From Aricia agestis (lineage: Eukaryota; Arthropoda; Insecta; Lepidoptera; Lycaenidae), in the NCBI RefSeq assembly GCF_905147365.1, contig NC_056407.1, positions 23,171,980-23,235,979 of the forward strand: a stretch of 64,000 bases of DNA. The letters run 5' to 3'. This document shows positions 54,201 to 64,000 of this stretch, piece after piece. Position 1 is the first letter of the stretch. Each line of letters begins with the position of its first letter. The notes under the pieces are model-generated. The model saw nothing but the letters and a program-made list of their open reading frames with translations. It did not search any database and had not been told where the DNA came from. Made by a program: the position numbers and the translations under genes.

Positions 54201-54381
54201 AACGTCGATTTTGGCTTACTCCTGTGGCTGTGTTGTTATGTTTACAAAATTTCTTCAAAATTAGTCTAGGATTTACAGAAACGATTCAATACAAATAAAT
54301 CTTACCTTACCTGAATCTTCAAAAGTTTTTAGCAGTTTGTAATCTTATTATTTTTAAAGTTGTAGCATCTCGTAGCACTCA

Positions 54382-54737
54382 TGCTACGACGGGTGCTACG
54401 ACGGGTGCTACGATGAGTGCTACGACGGGTGCTACGACGGGTGCTACGACGGGTGCTACGATGAGTGCTACGACGGGTGCTACGACGGGTGCTACGACGG
54501 GTGCTACGATGAGTGCTACGACGGGTGCTACGACGGGTGCTACGACGGGTGCTACGATGAGTGCTACGACGGGTGCTACGACGGGTGCTACGACGGGTGC
54601 TACGATGAGTGCTACGACGGGTGCTACGACGGGTGCTACGACGGGTGCTACGACGGGTGCTACGATGAGTGCTACGACGGGTGCTACGACGGGTGCTACG
54701 ACGGGTGCTACGACGGGTGCTACGACGGGTGCTACGC
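54382..54737. repeat. 12-bp minisatellite with 48-bp higher-order unit
   Basis: The unit is GCTACGACGGGT. Every fourth unit is GCTACGATGAGT, giving a 48-bp higher-order repeat; the last two blocks grow to five and six units. The 114-codon open frame (MSATTGATTGATTGAT repeated) is a by-product of the repeat. Confidence 0.95.
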
Positions 54738-54955
54738 GTTTAGCTACGGAAAGATAGTGCTACGCGTTTTGTTCATCGCCTTTTAAATTGATCTTCTTAT
54801 TGTTATTTTCAAATTAAATAATGTTTATTATTAATAGTAGATACTTTAATTTTTATGCAAAGGACATTTTTGTACTAAATGAAATAAAATATGTTAATTT
54901 AAAACTTGTATGTTTTGAACAAAACATTTCAAAATGCTTCAAAATAATATTACAA

Positions 54956-55119
54956 TCTTATATCTTTTTAAACCTTTTTAACTTTTCCAACGATTTTCAT
55001 GAAATTTTGTATATAGGGGGTTTTGGGGCCGATAAATCGATCCAGCTAGCTAGCCAGAATCATTTTTAGAAAATGTCATTTTCATCGAAATACCGAGCAA
55101 AGCTCGGTCAAATAGCTAG
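54956..55119 (+). mobile_element. Helitron (6889 family)
   Basis: It starts A|TCTTATATCTTTTTAAACC and ends with ACCGAGCAAAGCTCGGT, then CTAG|T. It is internally shortened, with GCTAGCTAGC in the body. Confidence 0.75.
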
Positions 55120-58100
55120 TGAAATTTTTAATAGCTACCAAATTTACCTTAAAATGTTCAGCTTTTCAGGTGATAGTGATGGAAGGGCGAGTTGATTACG
55201 TAATACATAGTCGACGAACTCCCGGCCCTGATTAGGATAGCCTTTTAAGTCCCAATTAGGTACAAGAGGGCTTATGCAAAATGTTTTATTCAGAAGGCCG
55301 GGCTAGTTTTTATTCGACACTTGTTTCAGACTGAGAATATTGAATGAAGTTTTATGAAATTTTTGATAGTCCTTCGATGGATAATTTAAAACAGTATTAG
55401 AAGTTATAAAACCGAAAATTATTATGAAATTAATAAAGTTTATGAAAATAAAAGACTTTTCAAAATACTTTGTCAATACTAATTTAAAGTTTTTTATCAG
55501 TTTACCGGAAATCATTTGTTCCTTAACAGCGTACATCTTTACGAAATAAAAAAGTTGTTATGTCCTAAAGATATCTCCGCACCTAATATAATGAAAATAA
55601 TTTCTGTGGCTTTGACATGAAGAGGTATACAAGAGTACATTCGCATTGACAAACATATATATTAGTTCATTACAACATCATTTTGAAATAAAACAAAATA
55701 TCACTTTACAATTAAAAGCCTGCTAAGAGTTCAAACAACAATTATATAAATAGCGGCCGTGGCTGGAGGTCTAAAAATCGTTCTCGCTATTAATTTAAAA
55801 AAATTCAGTGTAAGGCGTAATTAATTAGTATTTCAAAGGATGCTCGAACTTGTATTTAACGTTTGTTATAATATAAATTGATTACGAGGGCTTTATAAAT
55901 GTAAAATTTCAAATCCATTACGGGGAAAGTTTTGAAATGGAGCACGCACCTTAATTTTGTTGATGGAAAACTTGACTCGGCCTAAACTCCTCAAAGTTTT
56001 TTTAAATCCTCGTCTAGAGGCAGGCTAATGAACGAGGAACGTTTCCTTCTGCGCGGAATTCTTTGAAAGCTTTTCAATAAAGATCCAAAGAAGCACATGC
56101 ACTCACAATGGAAACTTTATTATATGCCTTCAAACAGATTACTATGTTGAATGCTTGAAAAGTACTAAAATGACTTGTAATAAATTATTATAAATATCAT
56201 TCACATCGGAATAGTGTCTGTCTGTTTTAATTTTATATCTTAATCGTATTTGAGAATTGTGAATTGATTAGACTAGTTTGTATCTAAACAGATTTTAATA
56301 AAGTTTCATATGAAGTCACTATGAGATTCTAAAAGAACTTATGTTACGCACCGTATTATTTTTATGTCGAAAAAAATATATAGTTTTCAAATTGCGAGTC
56401 CATTCGAAAAAAAATCAAATCTTATTCAAATGTTTAATGGTCAATAAAGTACGCAATCACAATTGAAAAGGACCCAAAATAAATTTAAAAACCGTTTTCG
56501 CATCAAACTTGATATTTTTAATCTTTAATAAATAAAACGCAGTCAGAGTAAAAGCAAATGATAACATTTCTTTGCTTTCAGCCTTTTAATAGCATCAGGG
56601 TATAAGAGTTGTGGGTGTTATTGATTCAAATGCAATTCATTCGAGAGCTGTAATAAGCCGAATGTATAAATTCTACACAATGTTGCTTTTATATTGTAGA
56701 TGCTATTTATACTTAATTATACGGTATATAGTAATACGAATATATACGTACTTATACATGTGCAACCACAATTTTTTAAAAGTTAGATTGCAGGTTGATC
56801 ACTTGAGTCTTGACTGACAGGAAATAAGAGAAAGTATTCATAATACCAGTCCATCCCTCTGGGTTATAACAATAAAGGAACAGAGAGTATCCTTGTACAT
56901 TGCACATACACTTGGGCACAAAAAAAAATTCAAGGAAATTGGCCACTGATACCGAAAACGGCTTATGAGATGTGAGCATAAAACAAATAAAAGTTGTAGT
57001 TAAATAATAATATTATTTAGGTTCTCGAATCTAGATGAACATCACCATGATAAAAAACGGTACCGCAGAAACTAGACAGATGAAAGACCTTGGGGAAGAC
57101 TTTTACCAGAAATAAAACAACAAAAAATCATAAAGTCAAATTCGAAAAAATATATTATCATCCATTTCTATAATGTCTTATGTTATAGAAATGATCTTTA
57201 CACATCAATAACGAAAATCGTTGCAATAATTTCAGAGCGTACACTATTGAGGAAACTTTACTTAAACATTCATCAATTTAATGGAAAAAAACCGCTCACA
57301 ATTCGGTTTTCCTGGTCAGTGAGAGTTGTAGCGAGTAATCTCATAGAAATATTACGTTCATCGCGAGTCCTCCCGGCTGAAGGCCCTTATAATATTATAT
57401 CTTTTATCCCGATTGCAGCTCTAGTACAAATAATGGTTGCCGTATTTCTTTTTTTCCCCGGTGACTGGCTTAAATGAGCGATGGAATGAAGAGCGGTGCC
57501 TTCTTTCTTACTTGGAGTTTATAGGGCGTTTGAGTCACGTTAAATAATTTGTTTCAAGGGGAACTTTATGTGTTTTAATATGTCACGTAATGTTTCTAAT
57601 TATTCTATTTCAAGACAGAAAATAAGCAGAAGACGACGTAATAAAATACGGGTACGGTTTTTCGATACCGTTACATTTTACACTATTAGTACACGTGGTA
57701 CAAATAAACCACGCATTTGTAATACGAAACCGACGCGACAATAATTTTTATTAAAAGCAGTCGTAATACATCGAGTGCTCGATTTATCACAGAGTCGATT
57801 TAACATAACCGTGGGTAAAAACTACGGACGGTTCGAGCGTAGTTTCGTCGCCGGGTTTTTTTACCTCATTAATTTTCATCTTCCCCGTGCCACCTCACAT
57901 AATTTATCCTTCAGCGCTCATGCCGATAAGGGTTTCTTTATACCGGCAGCTACACGGAGTATTTTTATTAAATCCGGCGTCAAGTTGCTCGAGTGTCGAC
58001 AACTGATAGCGCGCTGTTTATTTATAAAACAACGCTCCGCTCAAAATACGATTCCTTACGCTCCGTGAGCCCGGACCTCCGATTGCTTATTTCCTTTTGA

Positions 58101-60696
58101 ATGTGCGCGAGCGTTAAATACTCCAGGTTTTATTACAAACGGCGTGCCTACAGTCAATTTATCGCAAACTCGCCTCGAGCCCGAGCGTCGGATTCGCCAA
58201 ATCTTCCCTTTGAAAGAATAGGCAAACACGATTTTAGCACACAATATAGGCAAAATGAAAATAGAAAAGTTTGCGAAGGGAAAATTAATTTACATTTCCT
58301 CTGCAGAGATTGCGATTGCTTATAGTATATCGTATATAATTAAATATTTAGTATCATCGTCAGTTTACTTCCAAGAAAGAAAAACATTCCTGTCCAAAGA
58401 TTATATAGATAATTATTTTTACAGTTAAAACAATAACCCAATCTTTTAGATTACGTTTTAAATAAGAAAATGATCACAATTAGGCAAACGAAACTTACCA
58501 CGCGCCGATCTAATTTGTACCTATAGCATTTTAGCAATTTAATTATTCCAAAGCCGGGGCCAGTTTAAATTATCTTTATAATTATCATCGGGCCACCAAA
58601 TGCCGCAGAGATTTCGAGTGAAACGCCCTGCCCCGGGGCACCACTTGTTATTTTATGTAAATGACCATCTCTCAAAGCAAGCCCGACTCTAGAGGTCCAT
58701 CCACACGGCAGATGCGAAACATTAAGCAGTAATTTGCGAGCTGGCTTTCCGTCTTGTTTATTTTGGCAACGCTTAATGTTATTTCTATTGCGTCGTTAGC
58801 TATTAATTTAGTTAAAATTGATAGATGAATTACTAGACCTCTGCAGAGAATAGGACCTAGGACAGTTTTCCAGGCAAAACTGCGAGATTTTACTGAGACA
58901 TTCGAAAAATTAAATCTAATATTAAAATGTATATGACATTCTAAAAGTTCACCCATTAAAGTTTTAGCCAACAAAAAGAACAATCTAGTAAAAGTTAATG
59001 CTACAGTAATCCCCGACTTTTCTTTGAAGCCATTAATTCGTTAAATCGAACTCCACGACTAATAGTAATTAATCGGAGCGATACATTCACCTGGTTTCAT
59101 CAACTTTCTAATGCGAAACGTTTTGTCTTTTGGAAATTGTGAAGCGGCGAACCGTGTTTAACGGTGCAAAACAAAAACGATGCCAACGTGAAAGGATCCC
59201 AATGTTAATTTGAATGCGAGTTTTTATGCAAACGAACTAAACTTATTCAAGAATACGCCTCTGCATGAAACTTGCATGAAGCAGTTAAATGCAAACGCTT
59301 CGCCACCATTACGTAGACGGCACCTGTATTTGTATTTTTAACTGTGCACGGTTAGGGGATTGTGCATTTCACCTCCGACAATTAGGGTTTTCATTTCGCT
59401 GAAACGGCACCCAATTTCCGTACCGGACTCCGGCTGAATTAGGAAAACGGAGATGATGCCCTACCAAGATTGTACAAAGACATCTCTGTGTTACTCCCGT
59501 TTTTGTTCCCGTTTATTTTCAGTTTGTATATTCGAAGTTTAAAAGTAAAAAGTTGCTTCGTTTGTTACGTGAATTTAAATTTGTGGAGTAATAAATATAT
59601 TTTTATGCACGCCACTGGGCTTTGGGGTGGAAGATATGTTGAAATGGAACTTGCCCCTAGTGTGCCCTACCTGTTAATAAGACTGATAACGATCACGTCT
59701 ACCTAAATAGGGTACCTACCAAGAATTGGTGAGCTGTAGTTGCTATATTATGTTACTAATATAAAAAATAATAAATAACTTTTATATTATTTTGTAGTTA
59801 AAGTTACAAATAAACAAGTATATAATTCTTTCTTGCATAATTCTCTGGATGACAACTTATTACTTATCACAATGTATAAGTTAGCACATTTTCTATTCCC
59901 CAAAGTGTAGTTTGGCTAGCCGCCAATACTCGATACCTCTACCTTGAGTAAATCACCAAAACAAACAAACACGGGGTCATTAAACTTGTCACATTTTATC
60001 TCCTTAGGCTTATTTTTCTACCATACCATTAAATGTTTTTCGTCGAAAACTCGAAACTAATGCTATTATGCTTTTTGTTTTCTTTTTATATATTCCGCGT
60101 AATCCTTTCGTATCGTATCATTTGTGTCGCTGAATTAGATATTAGATGCGAGCGATTTATGATACCTTAATATTTCCATAAGTGGGTTTTATGTTTGGAT
60201 ATTTCAAATAATCGATCCTTTTATGTTCCACGTAAATCACAAACATTGTACCGAGAGACTTGCTAAAAAGTAGCATAGAACTTCATAAACAAAAAACATA
60301 AAACAAAGGAACATTCCTTTGTTGATGACAAAAATAAAGGACGGACGGAAAAAAATCGGAAGCACTCACGGAATAAAACCGGCCACCGGGAACCTTTCCC
60401 AGTGGGCTCGCATGAATTTAATCAGCAGAAACAAGGTGTAGAGAATAAAACATCGGGACCGGACGAAACCAATGCGCTACCTCATTGTAATGCGCTTTAC
60501 GATATTGTTCCGTTGTACATTCGGTATTGTAAATCGCGTACAATAAGTTTGTCTGAAATAAGTATGTTCGTCTTACGAAGACACGGGTAACGACTATTTA
60601 TTTGTACTTGTATCTTTAATAATTATGTAAGTATAATAATAATATTAGACGGTATTAAGACGCAAAAATCAGCTTTCTACGTCTATATCTCCACAA

Positions 60697-61345
60697 TGTT
60701 GTTTTTAGGGTTCCGTAGCCAAATGGCAAAAAACGGAACCCTTATAGATTCGTCATGTCTGTCTGTCTGTCTGTCTGTCCGTCCGTATGTCACAGCCACT
60801 TTCCTCCGAAACTATAAGAGTTATATTATTGAAAATTGGTAAGTAGATGTAGTCTGTAAACCGCATTAAGATTTTGATACAAAAATGGAAAAATATTAAA
60901 AATTTTAGGGGTCCCCATAGGTACAACTGAAACAGAAAAAAAATTTTTTTCATCTAACCGTATAGGTTAGGTTAGGTTAGTGTGGGGTATCTATGGATAG
61001 GTCTTCAAAAATAATATTGAGGTTTCTCATGTCATTTTTTTCTAACCCGAATAGTTTGCGAGAGAGACTCTTCCAAAGTGGAAAAATTTGTGTCGCCCCC
61101 CCTCTAACTTCTAAAGTATGATAAGTCTAAAAATAATATATGATGTACATTACTATAAAAACTACCAACGAAAATTGGTTTGAACGAGATCTAGTTTTTT
61201 TTATACGTCATAAATGGTAAACCTTAAATTGATTTTCATTAAATCAACTGAAATATAAAAAAAATCAAAAACCTTTTTATTTCATTAAAATAAACCTTAT
61301 TACTGCTGCGGAACCCTTCATGGGCGAGTCCAACTAGCACTTGGC
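60697..61345 (+). mobile_element. 'gggttccgta' repeat, long copy
   Basis: It starts TTTTTAGGGTTCCGTAGCC, has AACCCTTATAG and (TCTG)n, and closes with GGAACCCTTCATGGGCGAGT and CACTTGGCCGC. It includes AGGTTAGGTTAGGTTAG. The family is common in Lepidoptera; its class is unclear to me. Confidence 0.6.
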
Positions 61346-62649
61346 CGCTTTTTAACTAATTAAAAATGTAAGAATACTTAAACATTAAAGATATATTTTG
61401 ATAATATTTTTCCCAAAAAACAGAATCGATTGTATAGATAGAGCATTATTGAAATTAGGAATCGAATCGAACAAAACGCTTCACGGTCACCTTTTACAAA
61501 ACAAAATAAACAAACTGAAAAGACAAAACAACATTAATTTGTAATAATTATGAAAATTCGGCGAACCCGAAAAGAATATAAAATACATATTAATAAAAAT
61601 TACGTTATAAATGTAGATTTATGCGAGAAACGCGACCCAAGGTGCGCATTTTAAATTGGCCACTAAGCGACGCTGATCCGCCTATACATCGCATAGATTG
61701 GTTCACTAACGAGTGAATAATTACACAATGATCCCCCATTACGAATGCAAAAATGGGGACCCCTGATGCATATATAATGGGTGCTTTTAAGGTGGCACAA
61801 GAAGAAGAGGTGAGCGAGTCAATTTGTGTAACCGACTTAAACTAGTTCGAACTAGATCGAGGCGCTTCCACTGATGTCACCGAACGGAGCTTTATCTCAA
61901 TTTCTAAAAGATTATAGCAAAAATTGTCGTTTCAAGTTTATCTCGATGCTAAATTATGAGTTCTTCGTGACATAAGCATGTTATTATTTGCGTGTAGAAT
62001 AATGATCATTATAGTTAAACTACTTATTACATCATATTTTAATGAAGATCGCGATATACATAGTAATTTTTTGCGTATTTAAAACGTTAATTTTTAAGTC
62101 TTCAATGATAATAAATAATTTAGCCCAGCTCAAATTTTAATCTACATTTTTTCTTCGTTGTTCCTTTACTAATTAAACTTTTTTACCGAGCGGATAACTG
62201 TACAGTGTGCGAGGTCTGCTCGATTTTGTCTGCCAAATTGTCAACGTCACATGACGCACAGCGAACCCCCTTTATTAGTAGAGTTAATCATTCTTTAGCC
62301 ACTGACTTGTACCAGTTTGTTCTTGAAGCGGGGAGCGGCGGCAAACATCGGCAGTAATTACTGGACAAACAGACATCTGCATACGGCCTCTCGAACCGCT
62401 CCCGTTTTACTGAATTTATTAGCCGAGAAAAACTCTAACTACCTTTGAACTTTTGAGTATTCTCTGTGATTCATTCATCTAGAATTTTATTAACTGTTTC
62501 GGATTATAATTTAAGTACTCTGTGCATTGTATCATCAGAGAATTTGATACAATGCACAGCTATCCTACGTTATTTGGTTGGGTTACGTCAAGTCAAAGTT
62601 AGTCATGATTTATCGCCTGCCCTTAAACATATCCACGTGGGACACACAC

Positions 62650-63010
62650 GTGGGAGAGCCATACTTCGGCACGAATGGGCCGGCTCGACCTGAGAAATAC
62701 CACGTTCTCACAGAAAACCGGCGTGAAACAGCGCTTGCGCTGTGTTTCGCCGAGTGAGTGAGTTTACCGGAGGCCCAATCCCCTACTCTATTCCCTTCCC
62801 TTCCCTCCCCTATTCCCTTCCCATCCCTTCTCTACCCTCCTCTATTCCCTTCCCTTCCTTGCCTTTCCCTCCCCTATTACCCTGTTCCCTCTTAAAAGGC
62901 CGGCAACGCACTTGCAGCTCTTCTGATGCTGCGAGTGTCCATGGGCGACGGAAGTTGCTTTCAATCAGGTGACCCGTTTGCACGTTTGCCCCCTTATTTC
63001 ATAAAAAAAA
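62650..63010 (+). mobile_element. SINE, third copy
   Basis: Same family as 14036 and 43893. The CCCTATTCCCTTCCC middle is expanded here, making this copy the longest. It ends TTATTTCATAAAAAAA. Confidence 0.75.
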
Positions 63011-63676
63011 TATCCCGAACTAATCACGTAGGATAGGCGCCATCTGCCTGTAAATATTTTTTCATAGCACATACGTATACGATATAGAATACTAATTGAT
63101 AGTCTTTCGTAGAATATAACGTGATATTGACTCGCTTCACGTTTTAAACTGAAATTTTATTGTAGACCGGGTCCGGGCATACTTTTAATATAATAAAGGG
63201 ATGCCTTGCTAATGGAACTTTGATTGAACGATGAATATAAAATTAAATATTCTTTTTCATGATACCATATTGTATTCGAATATTATTTGGAACATAATAT
63301 TACATTAATTCGTTATTGCGAGTAAAATATTCACTACGAAGCATCAACAACAGTATTAATTTGAATATTACATTAATTTATTATTCCCGGTTTCATATAA
63401 ATTTATATTAATTTATACACAAAATTGTCTTTTATATTTTAAATGGTAATATTATATACGTTGACGACGATCTGTGGCTAAGTGGATATGCACGTTGGTA
63501 GCTCTATTATAGTTCTAGCTAGTTGGTATCTAGTATTATTATAAAAATCTTTAAAATACGTTTAGCATAACAGTATTAAACATATTTCCGTTATCTGGTA
63601 CCTGTAACACAAGTCCTTCACTCTTCAGGTACTTAGCACGGAGCCAGACTTACGTGGTGTAAAGCGTCCTAAGATA

Positions 63677-63870
63677 TCTTATATCTTTAAACGAGCAATT
63701 CTTGTATATATATAATTGGAATCTCGGAATCGGCTCCAACGATTTTCATGAAATTTAGTATATAGGGGGTTTCGAGGGCGATAAATCGATCTAGCTAGGA
63801 ATCATTTTTAGAAAATGTCTTTTTATTCGTGTTTTATCGAATATCGAGCAAAGCTCGGTCAAAAAGCTAG
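63677..63870 (+). mobile_element. Helitron, clean 194-bp copy
   Basis: A|TCTTATATCTTTAAACGAGC at the start, a hairpin GAGCAAAGCTC near the end, then CTAG|T. It is the best uninterrupted member of this family in the window. Confidence 0.8.
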
Positions 63871-63887
63871 TTATTATTATTATATGA

Positions 63888-64000
63888 TATCATATGGAAT
63901 ATTGTTCTCATCTCTGGGCAGGGGCGCCAAAATACCAACCGCTCCCTCTGGATCGTATCCAACGAAGGGCTGCTCGAATTGTTGACTGCCATAGTGTTTC
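63888..64000 (+). pseudogene. Jockey-like reverse transcriptase fragment, runs off window
   Basis: The frame reads YHMEYCSHLWAGAPKYQPLP and then LDRIQRRAARIVD, a stretch seen after the RT palm in Jockey-type LINE proteins. It is open to the window edge. Its extent upstream is cut by the Helitron at 63677-63870. Confidence 0.7.

Larger units (their letters stand above)
43048..64000 (-). other. Presumed bruno-3 intron, no exons recognised
   Basis: No RRM1/RRM2 motif was found on minus between 43.05 kb and the window end, and no other gene on either strand. It contains Helitrons, SINEs, MITEs, a minisatellite and stretches without repeats (for example 57.2-59.7 kb and 61.6-62.5 kb). It is called intron only because the RRM2 part of the gene must lie upstream. 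Confidence 0.5.

Noticed and set aside
54413..54757. 114-codon frame MSATTGATTGAT... as a repetitive protein gene
   Set aside because: It is entirely the 12-bp minisatellite. Any repeat with a unit divisible by three gives an open frame; no conserved flanks or splice context.
57247..58983. Frames of 65-103 codons in the right-hand part
   Set aside because: No family motif, no splice partners, overlapping on both strands; treated as intronic noise.
60962..60980. Interstitial telomere (TTAGG)n
   Set aside because: Only about three units, inside the 'gggttccgta' interspersed repeat.

Overview
The window looks like a piece of a moth or butterfly (Lepidoptera) nuclear genome. Genes are split by introns with GT-AG junctions, the background is AT-rich, and the repeats are of typical lepidopteran kinds: short Helitrons ending in a hairpin plus CTAG, SINEs with an A-rich tail, (TCTG)n-bearing repeats, and a LINE with a TGATTT-type tail. 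The species call is inference. The gene models below were built by hand from splice-site phase and protein-family motifs.

Layout. (1) 3894-5216, minus: complete four-exon TMEM126-family gene (220 aa). (2) 7926-25305, plus: complete twelve-exon poly(ADP-ribose) glycohydrolase gene (PARG, 712 aa), with the GGG-X7-QEE catalytic signature and a C-terminal PIP-box-like motif. It is divergent from TMEM126. The 2.7 kb between them is mostly transposon, including a hAT-type element that contains a Helitron that contains a foldback element. (3) PARG intron 10 (9.3 kb) holds a nearly full-length non-LTR retrotransposon on the opposite strand (ORF1 plus ORF2, endonuclease and reverse transcriptase). It is flanked by about 150-bp inverted repeats. 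(4) 33477-43047, minus: the 3' half of a CELF/Bruno RNA-binding protein gene, best matched to bruno-3 (linker plus RRM3), convergent with PARG. Its RRM1/RRM2 exons are not seen and presumably lie past 64 kb, so 43.1-64 kb is read as intron. The 7.8 kb between its stop codon and PARG may be its 3' UTR.

The most unusual structure is in the bruno-3 gene at 41159-42189. The exon encoding the 'QQ..L...GY..PM' part of the linker before RRM3 is tandemly duplicated, with six recognisable copies. Neighbouring copies are separated by only 22 bp. Every complete spacer keeps a GT and an AG, yet 22 bp is far too short to splice in animals. Four copies are complete and in phase (A, B, C, E), one is truncated (D) and one is frameshifted (F). 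Reading from one copy into the next hits a stop. The arrangement suggests mutually exclusive or poison-type splicing.

A second notable feature is in the LINE. A canonical -1 slippery heptamer (T TTA AAT) sits directly against the ORF1 stop, and the -1 frame runs into ORF2. The first strand of the ORF2 endonuclease (HQN motif) lies upstream of the first ORF2 AUG, so translation through this junction would explain how the enzyme is made whole.

Elsewhere the window is a dense record of nested transposition: at least four Helitron families, many TTA/TAA-flanked PIF/Harbinger-like MITEs, hAT, piggyBac-like and other foldback elements, three copies of one SINE, and two minisatellites that share a GCTACGA core.
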